From Leucobacter sp. Ag1 (GTDB lineage Bacteria; Actinomycetota; Actinomycetes; Actinomycetales; Microbacteriaceae): 64,000 nt of DNA. A program made the translations under genes and the position numbers. Each line of letters opens with the position of its first letter. The stretch's first letter is position 1. Below, in pieces: positions 29,136-38,197 of the stretch. The notes under the pieces are model-generated. The model was not told the DNA's origin. It made no database searches and saw only the letters and a list, made by a program, of their open reading frames with translations. The DNA lies in contig NZ_LAYO01000100.1 of NCBI RefSeq assembly GCF_000980875.1, positions 1 through 64,000 of the forward strand, read 5' to 3'.

Positions 29136-30947
29136 TCAGAAACCGCCGAGGCTGCCGTCCGTGCTGTGGCGGGCGGCCTCCCCCATCGCGGCATCAGCGG
29201 GAGCGCTCCGCTCAGGAGCCGGGTCCTGGTGCGGGACGTAGTCCTCGTTCGCGGTGGGCTCGACGCCGAGTTCGATGCTGGCGCCCGGGATCGCCGCCAG
29301 CAGGTTCCTGGTGTACTCCTGCTGCGGGTTCTCGAACACCTCGTCGGTGGTCGCCTGCTCCACGATCTTGCCCTGCTGCATCACGCACACGCGATCCGCG
29401 ATCAGGCGCACGACCGCGAGGTCGTGCGTGATGAACAGGTAGGTCAGCCCCAGGTCGCGCTGCAGCTCGGCGAGCAGATCGAGGATCTGCGCCTGCACCA
29501 GCACGTCGAGCGCCGACACGGCCTCGTCGAGCACGAGGATGTCGGGCTTGAGCGCCAGGCCGCGGGCGACCGCGACGCGCTGCCGCTGACCGCCCGAGAG
29601 CTCGTTCGGGTAGCGGGTCGCGACCTCGCGCGGCAGCGAGACCTGATCGAGCAGCTCGTACATGCGCGCCTTGCGGCTCGCCGCATCGCCCACGTTGTGG
29701 ATCTTCAGCGGCTCCATGATCGTGTTGCCGATGTTGTACAGCGGGTCGAGCGAGCCGTACGGATCCTGGAACACGGGCTGCAGCGTGCGCCGCAGGTTGA
29801 ACAGCTCGCGGCCGTTCAGCTTCGACGTGTCGCGGCCCTCGATCTTGATCGTTCCGGCGGTCGCGTCCTCGAGCTGCAGCACCATCTTCGCGATCGTCGA
29901 CTTGCCCGAACCGGACTCGCCCACCAGCGCGAGCGTCTCGCCCCGGTTGATCGTGAAGGTCGCATTGTCGACCGCGACGAAGTCCTCGGAGCCGAAGTTG
30001 CCCTTGCGCAGCTTGTAGACCTTGCGCAGGCCCTCGACCTCGATCAGCGGCTCGCCGATCTTGCGCTCCGTGCTCTCGGCCAGCGCCGCGACGTCGAACG
30101 TCGAGGTGGGGGCCGCGGGCAGGCTCGCGTCGGCACCGATGCGACGCGATGCGAGGCTCGGAGCCGCGGACACCAGTCGACGGGTGTAGGGGTGCTGCGG
30201 GTTCTGCAGGATCTCGCGGCTCGGGCCCGACTCGACGATGTTGCCCTTGTACATCACGATGAGCTTCTCCGCGCGCTCGGCTGCGAGGCCGAGGTCGTGC
30301 GTGATGAAGACCACGGCGGTGCCGAGCTCCTTCGTGAGCGTCTCGAGGTGGTTCAGCACCACGCGCTGCACGGTCACGTCGAGCGCCGAGGTGGGCTCGT
30401 CCGCGATCAGCAGTTCGGGGTTCGCGGCCAGACCGATACCGATCAGCGCGCGCTGCTTCATGCCGCCCGAGAACTGGTGCGGGTACTGCTTCATGCGCTG
30501 CTCGGCGTTCTGCAGGCCGGCCTGCTCGAGCACCTCGACGGCGCGCGCGTGCACGGCCTTCTTGCCCGAGGCGAGCCCGTTCGCACGGATCGCCTCCTCG
30601 ACCTGGAAGCCGACCGACCACACCGGGTTCAGGTTCGACATCGGGTCCTGCGGCACGAGACCGATCTCGCGACCGCGGATCGACTCCATCTCCTTGCGAC
30701 CGATGCCGACGAGCTCGCGCCCGTTCCACTGCACCGAGCCGCCGGTCACCTTGCCGGTGCCGGGCAGCAGGTTGATAACCGCGTGCATGGTGGTCGACTT
30801 GCCGGAACCGGACTCGCCGACGATCGCGACGGTCTCGCCGGGGTAGACGTCGAAGCCGACGCCGTGCAGCACCTCGTTCTGCTTCTTCTTCGTGCCGAAC
30901 GCGACCTTGAGGTCGCGCACGCTGAGGATCGGCTGCTGCTCGCTCAT
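29136..30947 (-). CDS. Peptide ABC transporter, fused double ATP-binding protein
   Basis: This two-domain ATPase (603 residues) serves the second peptide importer. Domain 1 (about 6-255) has [18 protein letters not shown] (first Ser-Gly signature is FSGG, not LSGG) and [11 protein letters not shown]. Domain 2 (about 300-555) has [17 protein letters not shown] and LVLDEAVSALD. In the second Walker B region Pro-Thr is replaced by Ala-Val, as in DppF/OppF-type subunits. A charged C-tail of ~40 residues follows. It starts inside the upstream permease stop (4-bp overlap). Confidence 0.92.
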   Translation of the reverse strand: MSEQQPILSVRDLKVAFGTKKKQNEVLHGVGFDVYPGETVAIVGESGSGKSTTMHAVINLLPGTGKVTGGSVQWNGRELVGIGRKEMESIRGREIGLVPQDPMSNLNPVWSVGFQVEEAIRANGLASGKKAVHARAVEVLEQAGLQNAEQRMKQYPHQFSGGMKQRALIGIGLAANPELLIADEPTSALDVTVQRVVLNHLETLTKELGTAVVFITHDLGLAAERAEKLIVMYKGNIVESGPSREILQNPQHPYTRRLVSAAPSLASRRIGADASLPAAPTSTFDVAALAESTERKIGEPLIEVEGLRKVYKLRKGNFGSEDFVAVDNATFTINRGETLALVGESGSGKSTIAKMVLQLEDATAGTIKIEGRDTSKLNGRELFNLRRTLQPVFQDPYGSLDPLYNIGNTIMEPLKIHNVGDAASRKARMYELLDQVSLPREVATRYPNELSGGQRQRVAVARGLALKPDILVLDEAVSALDVLVQAQILDLLAELQRDLGLTYLFITHDLAVVRLIADRVCVMQQGKIVEQATTDEVFENPQQEYTRNLLAAIPGASIELGVEPTANEDYVPHQDPAPERSAPADAAMGEAARHSTDGSLGGF

Positions 30948-31894
30948 CGCTGCGCCCTCGCCTTCGGGTCGAGCGCGTCGCGCAGGAGCTCGCCGAGCAG
31001 GATGAAGGCGAGCACCGTGAGCGACAGCGCGATGGACGGGTAGATGAGGTTCATCGGTGCGGTGCGGAGGTCGCCCTGAGCCGCCGCGATGTCGTTGCCC
31101 CAGGACATGACGTCGGAGCCGAGGCCGACGCCCAGGAACGACAGCACCGCTTCGGCGACGATCGAAGCCGCGAGCGAGAGCGTCGAGACGACGATCATCG
31201 GAGCCATCGAGTTCGGCAGCACGTGGCGCCACAGGGTCGTCCACGGACCGAGTCCCTGCGCCTTGGACGCGGTGACGTAGTCGGCCGGCTTCACGCGCAG
31301 CACCTCGGCGCGCAGCACGCGCGCGCTCGACGCCCAGGCGAACAGGCCGATGGCGAGCGAGATGGTCCAGATGTTGCGGTACTCCTTGAACATGCCCATG
31401 ACGAGGACCGCCGCGAGGATGTAGGGGATCGAGAAGAAGATGTCGCCGATGCGCGAGAGCACGCCGTCGACCCAGCCGCCGAAGAAGCCGGCGATCGCGC
31501 CCATGATCGTGCCGAGCACGAAGATGAGCAGCGTCGAGATGAGCCCCACCGACACGGAGGTCGAGGTGCCGTGGACGACGCGCGAGTAGATGTCGCAGCC
31601 CTGCTTGGTGAAGCCGAACGGGTGGCCCGCGGTGGGGCCGGTGTTGCTCATCGACAGGTCGCACTTGGTGGGCGAGAAGGAGGTGAACAGCTGCGGGAAG
31701 AACGCTGCGGCGAGCACCACGGCGAGGAGGGCGACCGACACGTAGAACATCGGGCGCTTGCGGATGTCGCGCCACGCGTCGATCCAGAGGCCGGAGCGGC
31801 GCTCGTCGAGCTTGGGCGCGTCGACCGCGGCGACCGGAGTCTCGTCGACCGGGGCGACGAAGTGTTCGAGCTTCGGGTTCGTGGACTCAGGCAT
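30944..31894 (-). CDS. Peptide ABC transporter permease (DppC type)
   Basis: The permease (316 residues) has an N-terminal helix at about residues 45-65 (PMFYVSVALLAVVLAAAFFPQ), an outer loop with two cysteines (CDLSMSN and QGCDIYSR), and a five-helix domain with coupling loop TASKAQGLGPWTTLWRHVLPN near 216-236. The start ATG (MPESTNPK) overlaps the end of the upstream DppB-type gene by 8 bp. It belongs to the second peptide import operon. Confidence 0.92.
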   Translation of the reverse strand: MPESTNPKLEHFVAPVDETPVAAVDAPKLDERRSGLWIDAWRDIRKRPMFYVSVALLAVVLAAAFFPQLFTSFSPTKCDLSMSNTGPTAGHPFGFTKQGCDIYSRVVHGTSTSVSVGLISTLLIFVLGTIMGAIAGFFGGWVDGVLSRIGDIFFSIPYILAAVLVMGMFKEYRNIWTISLAIGLFAWASSARVLRAEVLRVKPADYVTASKAQGLGPWTTLWRHVLPNSMAPMIVVSTLSLAASIVAEAVLSFLGVGLGSDVMSWGNDIAAAQGDLRTAPMNLIYPSIALSLTVLAFILLGELLRDALDPKARAQR

Positions 31895-32813
31895 AACGGA
31901 TCCTCGGGTCGAGCACGGCGTAGAGCAGGTCAACGAAGAGGTTGACGAAGAGGTAGATCAGCACCATCACGGTGACGAACGAGACCACGGTGGTGTTCTC
32001 GCCCAGGCGGATCGAGCGGAACAGCGTGTTGCCGACGCCGGGCACGTTGAAGATGCCCTCGGTCACCGTCGCACCGACCATGAGCACGCCGAAGTTGGTG
32101 GCGGTGTTGGTCAGCGTGGGGATCAGCGAGTTGCGCAGCACGTGCACGGGGATGACGCGGCTGCGGCTCAGGCCCTTGGCGTACGCCGTGCGCACGAAGT
32201 CCTGGTTCAGCGTGTCGATCACCGAGGCGCGTGTGAGGCGCATGCTCGTCGCGTACAGCGAGACGCCGAGCACGAGCGCCGGCAGGATCAGATCCTGGAA
32301 CGGGGCGCCGACGCCGACCGTGGTGCGGAAGATCGGCCATTTGATGCCGAGGAAGTACTGGCCGACGAACGCGATCACGAAGATCGGCACGCTCATCATG
32401 ATCAGACCGATGATGAGGCTGATGTTGTCGAAGAACTTGCCCTTGCGCAGACCCGAGATGAGGCCGATCGAGATCGCGAGCACGAGCTCGATCACGATCG
32501 CCATGAGGGCGAGGCGGATGGTCACCGGGAAGGTCGTCGCGAGCACCTCGCTGACCTGCTGACCCGAGAAGGTCATGCCGAGGTCGCCGCGGAAGATGCC
32601 GCCGACGTACAGCAGATACTGCACGATGAAGGGCTGGTCCAGGTGGTACTGGTGTTTGATCTGGGCGAGCACCTCGGGGCTCGGCGTCTTGTCGCCGAAC
32701 AGGGTGAGCACCGGGTCGCCGGGCATGGCGAAGACCAGGAAGTAGATGAGGAACGTGGTGCCGAGGAGCACCGGGATCGTTTGCAGGATCCGGAAGAGGA
32801 CGTATCTCAGCAT
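31887..32813 (-). CDS. Peptide ABC transporter permease (DppB type)
   Basis: The permease (308 residues) has a first helix at about 9-30 (ILQTIPVLLGTTFLIYFLVF), the PGDP element typical of the family just after it, and the coupling loop RTAYAKGLSRSRVIPVHVLRN near residue 208-228. It is separated from the binding-protein gene by 199 bp containing a strong terminator-like hairpin, so it is probably expressed at a lower level than the binding protein or from its own promoter. Confidence 0.92.
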   Translation of the reverse strand: MLRYVLFRILQTIPVLLGTTFLIYFLVFAMPGDPVLTLFGDKTPSPEVLAQIKHQYHLDQPFIVQYLLYVGGIFRGDLGMTFSGQQVSEVLATTFPVTIRLALMAIVIELVLAISIGLISGLRKGKFFDNISLIIGLIMMSVPIFVIAFVGQYFLGIKWPIFRTTVGVGAPFQDLILPALVLGVSLYATSMRLTRASVIDTLNQDFVRTAYAKGLSRSRVIPVHVLRNSLIPTLTNTATNFGVLMVGATVTEGIFNVPGVGNTLFRSIRLGENTTVVSFVTVMVLIYLFVNLFVDLLYAVLDPRIRYA

Positions 32814-32970
32814 GCGGCTGCTCCCCTCCCCCGATCGATCTGAGTAGACATGTTGCGTATTCTCTCGCAGTCGGGGCGCAAAACGAATTCCGGACTTCTC
32901 TGTCCGCAGTCGTCAGTGTGCTGCGCCGGGCTTGTGGCCCGTCTGGTCTGCCGGATGCGGCGTGACGGGG

Positions 32971-33002
32971 TGAGGCCCCGGGCGGGTGCGCCCGGGGCCT
33001 CA
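32971..33002 (-). terminator. Hairpin after the second binding-protein gene
   Basis: TGAGGCCCCGGGCG and CGCCCGGGGCCTCA form a 14-bp stem with the loop GGTG, 11 bp beyond the stop of the binding-protein gene. It is likely a (partial) terminator between it and the permease genes. Confidence 0.8.
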
Positions 33003-33012
33003 TCAGGCGGCG

Positions 33013-34656
33013 TTACTTCGCAGCCGTCTTGGTGATCTGGTAGTACAGCGGCACCGAGTTCCAGCCGAAGGTGACGTTGTTGACGCCCTCGCCGAAACCG
33101 CCCGATGCGTTCTGGTACCACAGCGGGATCGCCGGCAGATCCTTGAACAGGATCTCCTGCGCGTCGTCGAACTTCTTGTTCGCCGCCGCGACGTCCTTCG
33201 CGGCGAGACCCTCGGCGAGCGTCTTGTCGAACTCGGGGTTCGAGTAGTCGCCGTCGTTCGAGGATGCACCGGTCTGGTACAGCGGAGCCAGGAAGTTGTA
33301 CAGACCCGGGTAGTCGCCCTGCCAGCCCGAGCGGAACGCGGTCTGGATCTTGCGATCGGTGATCGACTGGCGGAAGTCGCCGAACAGCGGGTTCGGAGCG
33401 CCCGAAGCCTCGATGCCGAGCGAGTTCTTGATGTCGTTGGTCACGGCATCGACCCAGCCCTGGTGGGGGCCGTCGGCGTTGTAGGCGATCTGGAACTTGC
33501 CCGACCACTTGGAGATCTTGTCGGCCTCGGCCCACAGCTCCTTCGCCTTCTTCGGGTCGTACTTCAGCACGTCAGCGCCCGCAAGATCCTTGCTGTGACC
33601 CTCGATCACCGGAGCCGACCAGTCGGTCGCCGTCTGGCGGGTCTTCGAGAAGATCTTGTCGGTGATCTGGTCGCGGTTGATCGCGTGCGAGATCGCAGCG
33701 CGGCGCAGCTCGCCCTCCTTGCCGCTGAAGTGCGGCAGGCGAGCCGGGATCGTGAACGACTGGAAGATCGCAGCGCCCTGGTTGACCGCGCGGTCGCCCA
33801 GGTCGGTCTGGAACGTCGCAGCGGCCGAATCCGGGATCTGGTCGAGCACGTCGAGGTGACCGCCCTGCAGGTCCGCGTACGCGGCATCGAACGAGTCGTA
33901 GAACTTGATCGTCACGCCGGCGTTCTGCGCCTCGCGGTCACCCTTGTACTCATCGTTCTTGACGAGCTCGATCTGCTGCTTGTGCACCCAGCCCTTCGGC
34001 GCGACCTTGTAGGTGCCGTTGCCGATCGGGTTCTGACCGAACTCCTTGGTCACGTTGCCCTGGGCGTCGAAGCCCGACTTCGGGACCGGGTAGAACGACG
34101 AGTAGCCGAGCTGCAGCGGGAAGTCCGACTGCGCCGACTTCAGCGTGACCTCGAAGGTGGTCGGATCGACGACCTTGAGACCGGTGAGCTTGGCGTCCTT
34201 CTTGTCGTCGAAGCCCTCGATGTTGGCGAACCAGCTCGAGTTCTTGCGCGCGTTCGACAGCTTCGCAGCGTCGTTCCACGCGTTGACGAACGAGTCGGCG
34301 TCGACCGGGTCACCGTTGGTGAACTTCTGGTCGGCCTTCAGCTTGATGGTGAAGACCTTCGAGTCCTTGGTGTCGATCGACTCGGCGACCTCGTTGTGAG
34401 GCTTGCCCTTCGCGTCGTAGTACACCAGGCCGGCGAAGATCGCGTCGAGGATCTTTCCGCCGCCCACCTCGTTGGTGTCGCTGGGGATCAGGCCGCTTTC
34501 CGGCTCGGATCCGTCAGTGGTGATGATGGCCGACGCGTCGCCCTTGGGCGTCGATCCCTTGTCTCCGCCGGTGCTCGACGACGAGCAGCCCGCGAGTGCA
34601 AGTGAGCCCGCTGCGGCGAGGGCGATGAGCCCCAGGCCGATCCGAGTTCGCTTCAA
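33013..34656 (-). CDS. Peptide ABC transporter substrate-binding lipoprotein (OppA-like)
   Basis: This family-5 binding lipoprotein (547 residues) has a signal peptide with lipobox LAGC (Cys24) and a Ser/Gly/Lys linker. The body has typical OppA-like elements such as FTNGDPVDADSFVNAWNDA near residue 112. The start codon is TTG, supported by AAGGAGG 7 bp upstream. An imperfect inverted repeat (CCGCGGAGGTGC at 34679, GCACTCCGCGG at 34715) lies in its leader. It heads the second import operon. Substrate range is unknown, but OppA-like members bind oligopeptides outside the cell. Confidence 0.93.
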   Translation of the reverse strand: MKRTRIGLGLIALAAAGSLALAGCSSSSTGGDKGSTPKGDASAIITTDGSEPESGLIPSDTNEVGGGKILDAIFAGLVYYDAKGKPHNEVAESIDTKDSKVFTIKLKADQKFTNGDPVDADSFVNAWNDAAKLSNARKNSSWFANIEGFDDKKDAKLTGLKVVDPTTFEVTLKSAQSDFPLQLGYSSFYPVPKSGFDAQGNVTKEFGQNPIGNGTYKVAPKGWVHKQQIELVKNDEYKGDREAQNAGVTIKFYDSFDAAYADLQGGHLDVLDQIPDSAAATFQTDLGDRAVNQGAAIFQSFTIPARLPHFSGKEGELRRAAISHAINRDQITDKIFSKTRQTATDWSAPVIEGHSKDLAGADVLKYDPKKAKELWAEADKISKWSGKFQIAYNADGPHQGWVDAVTNDIKNSLGIEASGAPNPLFGDFRQSITDRKIQTAFRSGWQGDYPGLYNFLAPLYQTGASSNDGDYSNPEFDKTLAEGLAAKDVAAANKKFDDAQEILFKDLPAIPLWYQNASGGFGEGVNNVTFGWNSVPLYYQITKTAAK

Positions 34657-34909
34657 GATATTCCTCCTTGTTCAGATTCCGCGGAGGTGCCCCGGGCATC
34701 GAAAACGCCCCATCGCACTCCGCGGAGTTCAACCGACCAGAGCCTAATCGGAAGGCGTCTGCACAAACGGCCAACGCGCGCGAATCGCGACCCAATCGTG
34801 ACGAAGGTCCAGGAAGTCACAGCGCGACCCCCAGAACGCGGAGACGGTTTTGTCGAGTTCGAACAGTTCTCGCGGATTCGTCCGAGCCTCTCGCCGGTAC
34901 GCTGAGCGC

Positions 34910-35740
34910 GTGCTCCCCTCCGAACGCGTTCCGGGCTCCGCGGCCCCGCAGCTCTCCCCAACCCGGCTCCGCTGGGAGATCGCCATCGTGCTCGCGCTCT
35001 CGCTCGGCGCCTCGGCCGTCTACGCGATCGTCGCCATCGTCGAGCGGCTCACCCGCACGACCGCGCTGTCCTCGCAGACCGCGACCATCAACTCGCCGCT
35101 CGACGAGCGCCCCCTGTTCGACCTGATCTACCAGCTGCTCTCCTTCGGCTTCGGTCTAGCCCCGGTCGCCCTGGTCGCCTTCCTGCTCTGGCACGAACGG
35201 GCGCCGCACCTGGGCGCGCTCGGACTCGGCGCCCCGATCCAGGTCCCCGGTTCACCGCGCGGCCCCTGGTGGGCACGGGAGTCGGGCAGCGGGTTCCTGC
35301 TCGCCGCCGCCATCGGGATCCCAGGTTTGGCGTTCTACGTGCTCGCCAAGGCGATCGGCATCAACGCGACCGTGATCCCGACCGCGCTCGACGCCGCCTG
35401 GTGGACGGTGCCCGTGCTGGTGCTGCAGGCGCTGAAGGCCGCGCTGACCGAGGAGCTCATCGTGGTCGCCTACCTCTTCGAACGCCTCAAGCGCCTCGGT
35501 GTCGGCCCAGTCGCCACGATCGTGTCGAGCGCGCTGTTGCGCGGCACCTACCACCTGTATCAGGGCTTCGGCGGCTTCATCGGCAACGTCGTGATGGGCC
35601 TCGTCTTCGGCTGGTGCTACCAGCGCTGGGGCCGGTCGCTCCCCCTCGTCGTGGCGCACTGGATCCTCGACATCGTGAGCTTCGTCGGCTATCCGCTCGC
35701 GGTCGCCATCTGGCCCGCGCTCTTCGCCGCCGCGAAGTAG
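34910..35740 (+). CDS. CPBP-family intramembrane metalloprotease-like protein
   Basis: This 276-residue membrane protein has about 7-8 helices and the motifs of the CAAX-protease/bacteriocin-processing (CPBP, Abi) family: Glu181-Glu182 in TEELIVVAYLFERL, His215 in RGTYHLYQGFGGF and His250 in VVAHWILD. The usual EExxFR spacing is slightly changed (EELIVVAYLFER). A GTG at 34910 is taken as start; frames open further upstream lack a ribosome site. It is a single gene, divergent from the peptide transporter. Members prenyl-process or degrade membrane proteins in some species; the substrate here is unknown. Confidence 0.85.
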   Translation: MLPSERVPGSAAPQLSPTRLRWEIAIVLALSLGASAVYAIVAIVERLTRTTALSSQTATINSPLDERPLFDLIYQLLSFGFGLAPVALVAFLLWHERAPHLGALGLGAPIQVPGSPRGPWWARESGSGFLLAAAIGIPGLAFYVLAKAIGINATVIPTALDAAWWTVPVLVLQALKAALTEELIVVAYLFERLKRLGVGPVATIVSSALLRGTYHLYQGFGGFIGNVVMGLVFGWCYQRWGRSLPLVVAHWILDIVSFVGYPLAVAIWPALFAAAK

Positions 35741-35765
35741 CGCGGCGCGGCCGCGCGGGCGTCAC

Positions 35766-36344
35766 TCAGAGCGGCTTGATCGTCTTGACGGTCTCGGCCA
35801 GCTGGCCCCAGATCTCGTCGTAGAGCTCGGGCGCCTCGGCGCACTTCTCGCCGGGCCGCAGCACGACGTACTTGCCGTCGGTGCCCTTCGTGATGCCGAA
35901 CTGCTTGCGCATGGCCGCGCAGGACTCCGGCAGCTTCTCGATCAGCGGCGAGGTGAGCACCAGGTTCTGCTGCGCATCGATCGAGTACTGCGAGCTGCCG
36001 AACTTGTTGGACAGCTGCGCCTGCACGCCCCAGGGCTCGATCGCGAGCCGCTGCGACGGTCCCATCGTGACGGCCGGCACGTCGTCGGTCTTGGGTGTCT
36101 CGGTCGGGGTCGGCGTCTCGCTGGGAGTCGTGGACGGCGACGGCGAGGTCGTCTCGGACGTCGACGGCTTCGGATCTGCGGTGGGGGCGATGCTCTCGGC
36201 CCGACCGAAGGTCACCAGGAGGATCGACACGACGATCGCGACGACGGCGATCGCGCCGACCGTGATCCACGGCACCAGGTGCGGATTGCGCTCCGGCACC
36301 TCGACCTCGGTCTCGACAAGCTCGGGAATCAGCGGATCAGTCAC
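35766..36344 (-). CDS. Single-pass membrane protein with Ser/Thr/Pro linker
   Basis: A 192-residue protein of unknown function. A short cytoplasmic tail precedes one membrane helix (about 24-46, VPWITVGAIAVVAIVVSILLVTF). A low-complexity Thr/Ser/Pro linker (about 57-85) and an outer domain with two cysteines (Cys142 region SCAAMRKQFG and EKCAEAPELYDE) follow, possibly a disulfide. The start is GTG. It is the last gene before convergent CPBP and lies 9 bp downstream of the homocysteine methyltransferase, likely cotranscribed. Confidence 0.7.
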   Translation of the reverse strand: MTDPLIPELVETEVEVPERNPHLVPWITVGAIAVVAIVVSILLVTFGRAESIAPTADPKPSTSETTSPSPSTTPSETPTPTETPKTDDVPAVTMGPSQRLAIEPWGVQAQLSNKFGSSQYSIDAQQNLVLTSPLIEKLPESCAAMRKQFGITKGTDGKYVVLRPGEKCAEAPELYDEIWGQLAETVKTIKPL

Positions 36345-36353
36345 CCGGACAGC

Positions 36354-37262
36354 CTAGCGACTCGAAGCCGGAGCACCCCGCAGGAGTCCTGCGAGTGCGT
36401 CGATGTGCGGCGCATCGGTACCGCAGCAGCCGCCGAACACTCGCGCGTTCGGGGCGAGATCCCGCAGGGCGAGCACGCCGGCGGCGAAGTCCCCCGGCTC
36501 GTCGCCGGCCCCGTCGTCGCCGTCGCGCGCGGCGTTCAGCCGGAACCCGGCGATCCGGCTCAGGGCGGCGGAGCCGTCGCCCAGGCCCGCGGCGACCTCC
36601 GACGGGTGCGCGCAGTTGACGAGGTAGGCCTCGATGCCGCCGCCGGTGGCCGCATCGCTCACCGCGATCGCCTCCGCGATCGAGGATCCGTCGGCCAGCC
36701 GTCCGTCGGCCCCGACCGTGAACGACACGTACGCGGGCACCCGGAGCGCCATCGCCGCGCGGGCCACCCCGATGCCCTCCGCCGCGTCGAGCGCCGTCAC
36801 CGCGGTGATCCGATCCGCACCGGCCGCCGCGAGCGCGGCGACCTGCGGCGCGTGATAGCTCTGGGCCTCTTCCGCGGTCATCCGCTGCTCGGCCTCGAAC
36901 TCGTCGTACCGCGGGCCGACGCAACCGTTCACGACCACCTCCGCATCGGGAGCGAGCTCGTCGGCGACCTCGCGCACGAACGCCGCCGCGTCCTCGTTGA
37001 TCCGCTCGAGGTGCGCGTCGTCGGCACCGAGCAGCGCGCCCCAGTCGGGGTTCGCGCGCCAGGTCGGAGTGTCGAGCACGATCGGGAGGCCCGCGGCATC
37101 GGCGAGATCGACGAAGGGCGCGTAGTACTCGCGCAGCGCCCGGCGCCCCTCGGCGCTGTCGAGCAGCACGAACGCGGCGAACTCGGGCAGGTCCTGCCCC
37201 AGGCGGTCGACGAGCGCGGTCTCGATGCCGCCGTCGGTGATCCACTGCTGGGTGTCGTGCAT
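36354..37262 (-). CDS. mmuM: Homocysteine S-methyltransferase
   Basis: This zinc-dependent methyltransferase (302 residues) uses S-methylmethionine or S-adenosylmethionine as donor to make methionine from homocysteine. The zinc ligands are visible: Cys217 in YLVNCAHPS and Cys279-Cys280 in FGGCCGTDAPH. The N-terminal TDGGIETALV (family TDGGxxTxL) and the VNGCVGPRYD stretch near residue 110 also fit. No S-methylmethionine permease (mmuP) is adjacent, so the donor is uncertain. It is followed at 9 bp by a membrane protein gene. Confidence 0.92.
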   Translation of the reverse strand: MHDTQQWITDGGIETALVDRLGQDLPEFAAFVLLDSAEGRRALREYYAPFVDLADAAGLPIVLDTPTWRANPDWGALLGADDAHLERINEDAAAFVREVADELAPDAEVVVNGCVGPRYDEFEAEQRMTAEEAQSYHAPQVAALAAAGADRITAVTALDAAEGIGVARAAMALRVPAYVSFTVGADGRLADGSSIAEAIAVSDAATGGGIEAYLVNCAHPSEVAAGLGDGSAALSRIAGFRLNAARDGDDGAGDEPGDFAAGVLALRDLAPNARVFGGCCGTDAPHIDALAGLLRGAPASSR

Positions 37263-37373
37263 TCCGGTGCTCCCTCGCTGCCGTCGATCCGGTTCGCCTC
37301 CATCCTCACACGACGCCGCCGGTCGCGGGACGCCCGCGCGGCGCGCATCGCGTTCCGGAGCGACCGCGACGCG

Positions 37374-38030
37374 TCAGCCGAGACCCGAAACCAGGTTGAT
37401 GACGGTCGCGAGGATCCCCGCGCCGAAGAGGTAGGCGAGCGTCGTCTGGGCGATCACGATGCGGCGGATCTCGTTGCGCGTCACGTTCGTATCGGCGACC
37501 TGGTAGGTCATGCCCAGTCCGATGGAGAAGTAGGCGAAATCGGTGTACTCCGGCGGTTCCTGCTGGTTGAAGTCGATGCCCCGCTTGAACTCGCCGTCGC
37601 CGCGATCCTCGTAGTAGCTGCGGGCGAAGTGCAGCAGGTAGTTGATCTGGATCAGCGCCCACGACGCCACGATGCTGACCACGGCGATGCCCGCGAGCCA
37701 GTAGGTCGCCGCTCCGCTCGCGTGACGCGCCTGGATCATCACGATCACGACGGCGGCCAGGCTCACCACGCTGCCCGCGATGGCGATGAGGCGCGCGATC
37801 CGCCGGCTCGGATCCTCCGCGGTCGCGTGAGCCCGCGTCGCGTCGGCGTCCATGGGCCATACCTGCAGCAGCACCCAGATCGTGCTCACGCAGGCGAGCG
37901 CGCCCCAGCCCGCGAGCAGCCCCGCGGCGAGACCGAGCGCCGGTCCCGCGATCGCTCCCGCGGCGATCCCCAGCAGGACCGCGATCCCCCACCGCAGCCG
38001 CAGCTGCGCCCGATCCGAGAGTCCGCTCAT
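37374..38030 (-). CDS. DUF1345 membrane protein
   Basis: This 218-residue protein has five predicted membrane helices and the features of DUF1345: WVLLQVWPMDADATRAHATAEDPSR after the second helix, NYLLHFARSYYED in the middle, and PEYTDFAYFSIGLGMTYQVADTNVT near residue 158, where the family has a conserved FAYxSFTIGMTFQVSD-like segment. The function of the family is unknown; it includes short channel-like proteins. It is transcribed divergently from aceA. Confidence 0.88.
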   Translation of the reverse strand: MSGLSDRAQLRLRWGIAVLLGIAAGAIAGPALGLAAGLLAGWGALACVSTIWVLLQVWPMDADATRAHATAEDPSRRIARLIAIAGSVVSLAAVVIVMIQARHASGAATYWLAGIAVVSIVASWALIQINYLLHFARSYYEDRGDGEFKRGIDFNQQEPPEYTDFAYFSIGLGMTYQVADTNVTRNEIRRIVIAQTTLAYLFGAGILATVINLVSGLG

Positions 38031-38197
38031 GCCGCGATCCTAGTGCGACCGAAACCGCCCTTCGGGTCGCCTCGCAACCCGGAAATTTTCCGTCGAGCAG
38101 AAATACGCCGAATCTTCACCCCAGAAATGGCCGATTCGGGCGCCCGGGCTCGGTCATTGTGGAATCAATCACCGAAGATCCACGTCAAGGAGTCATC

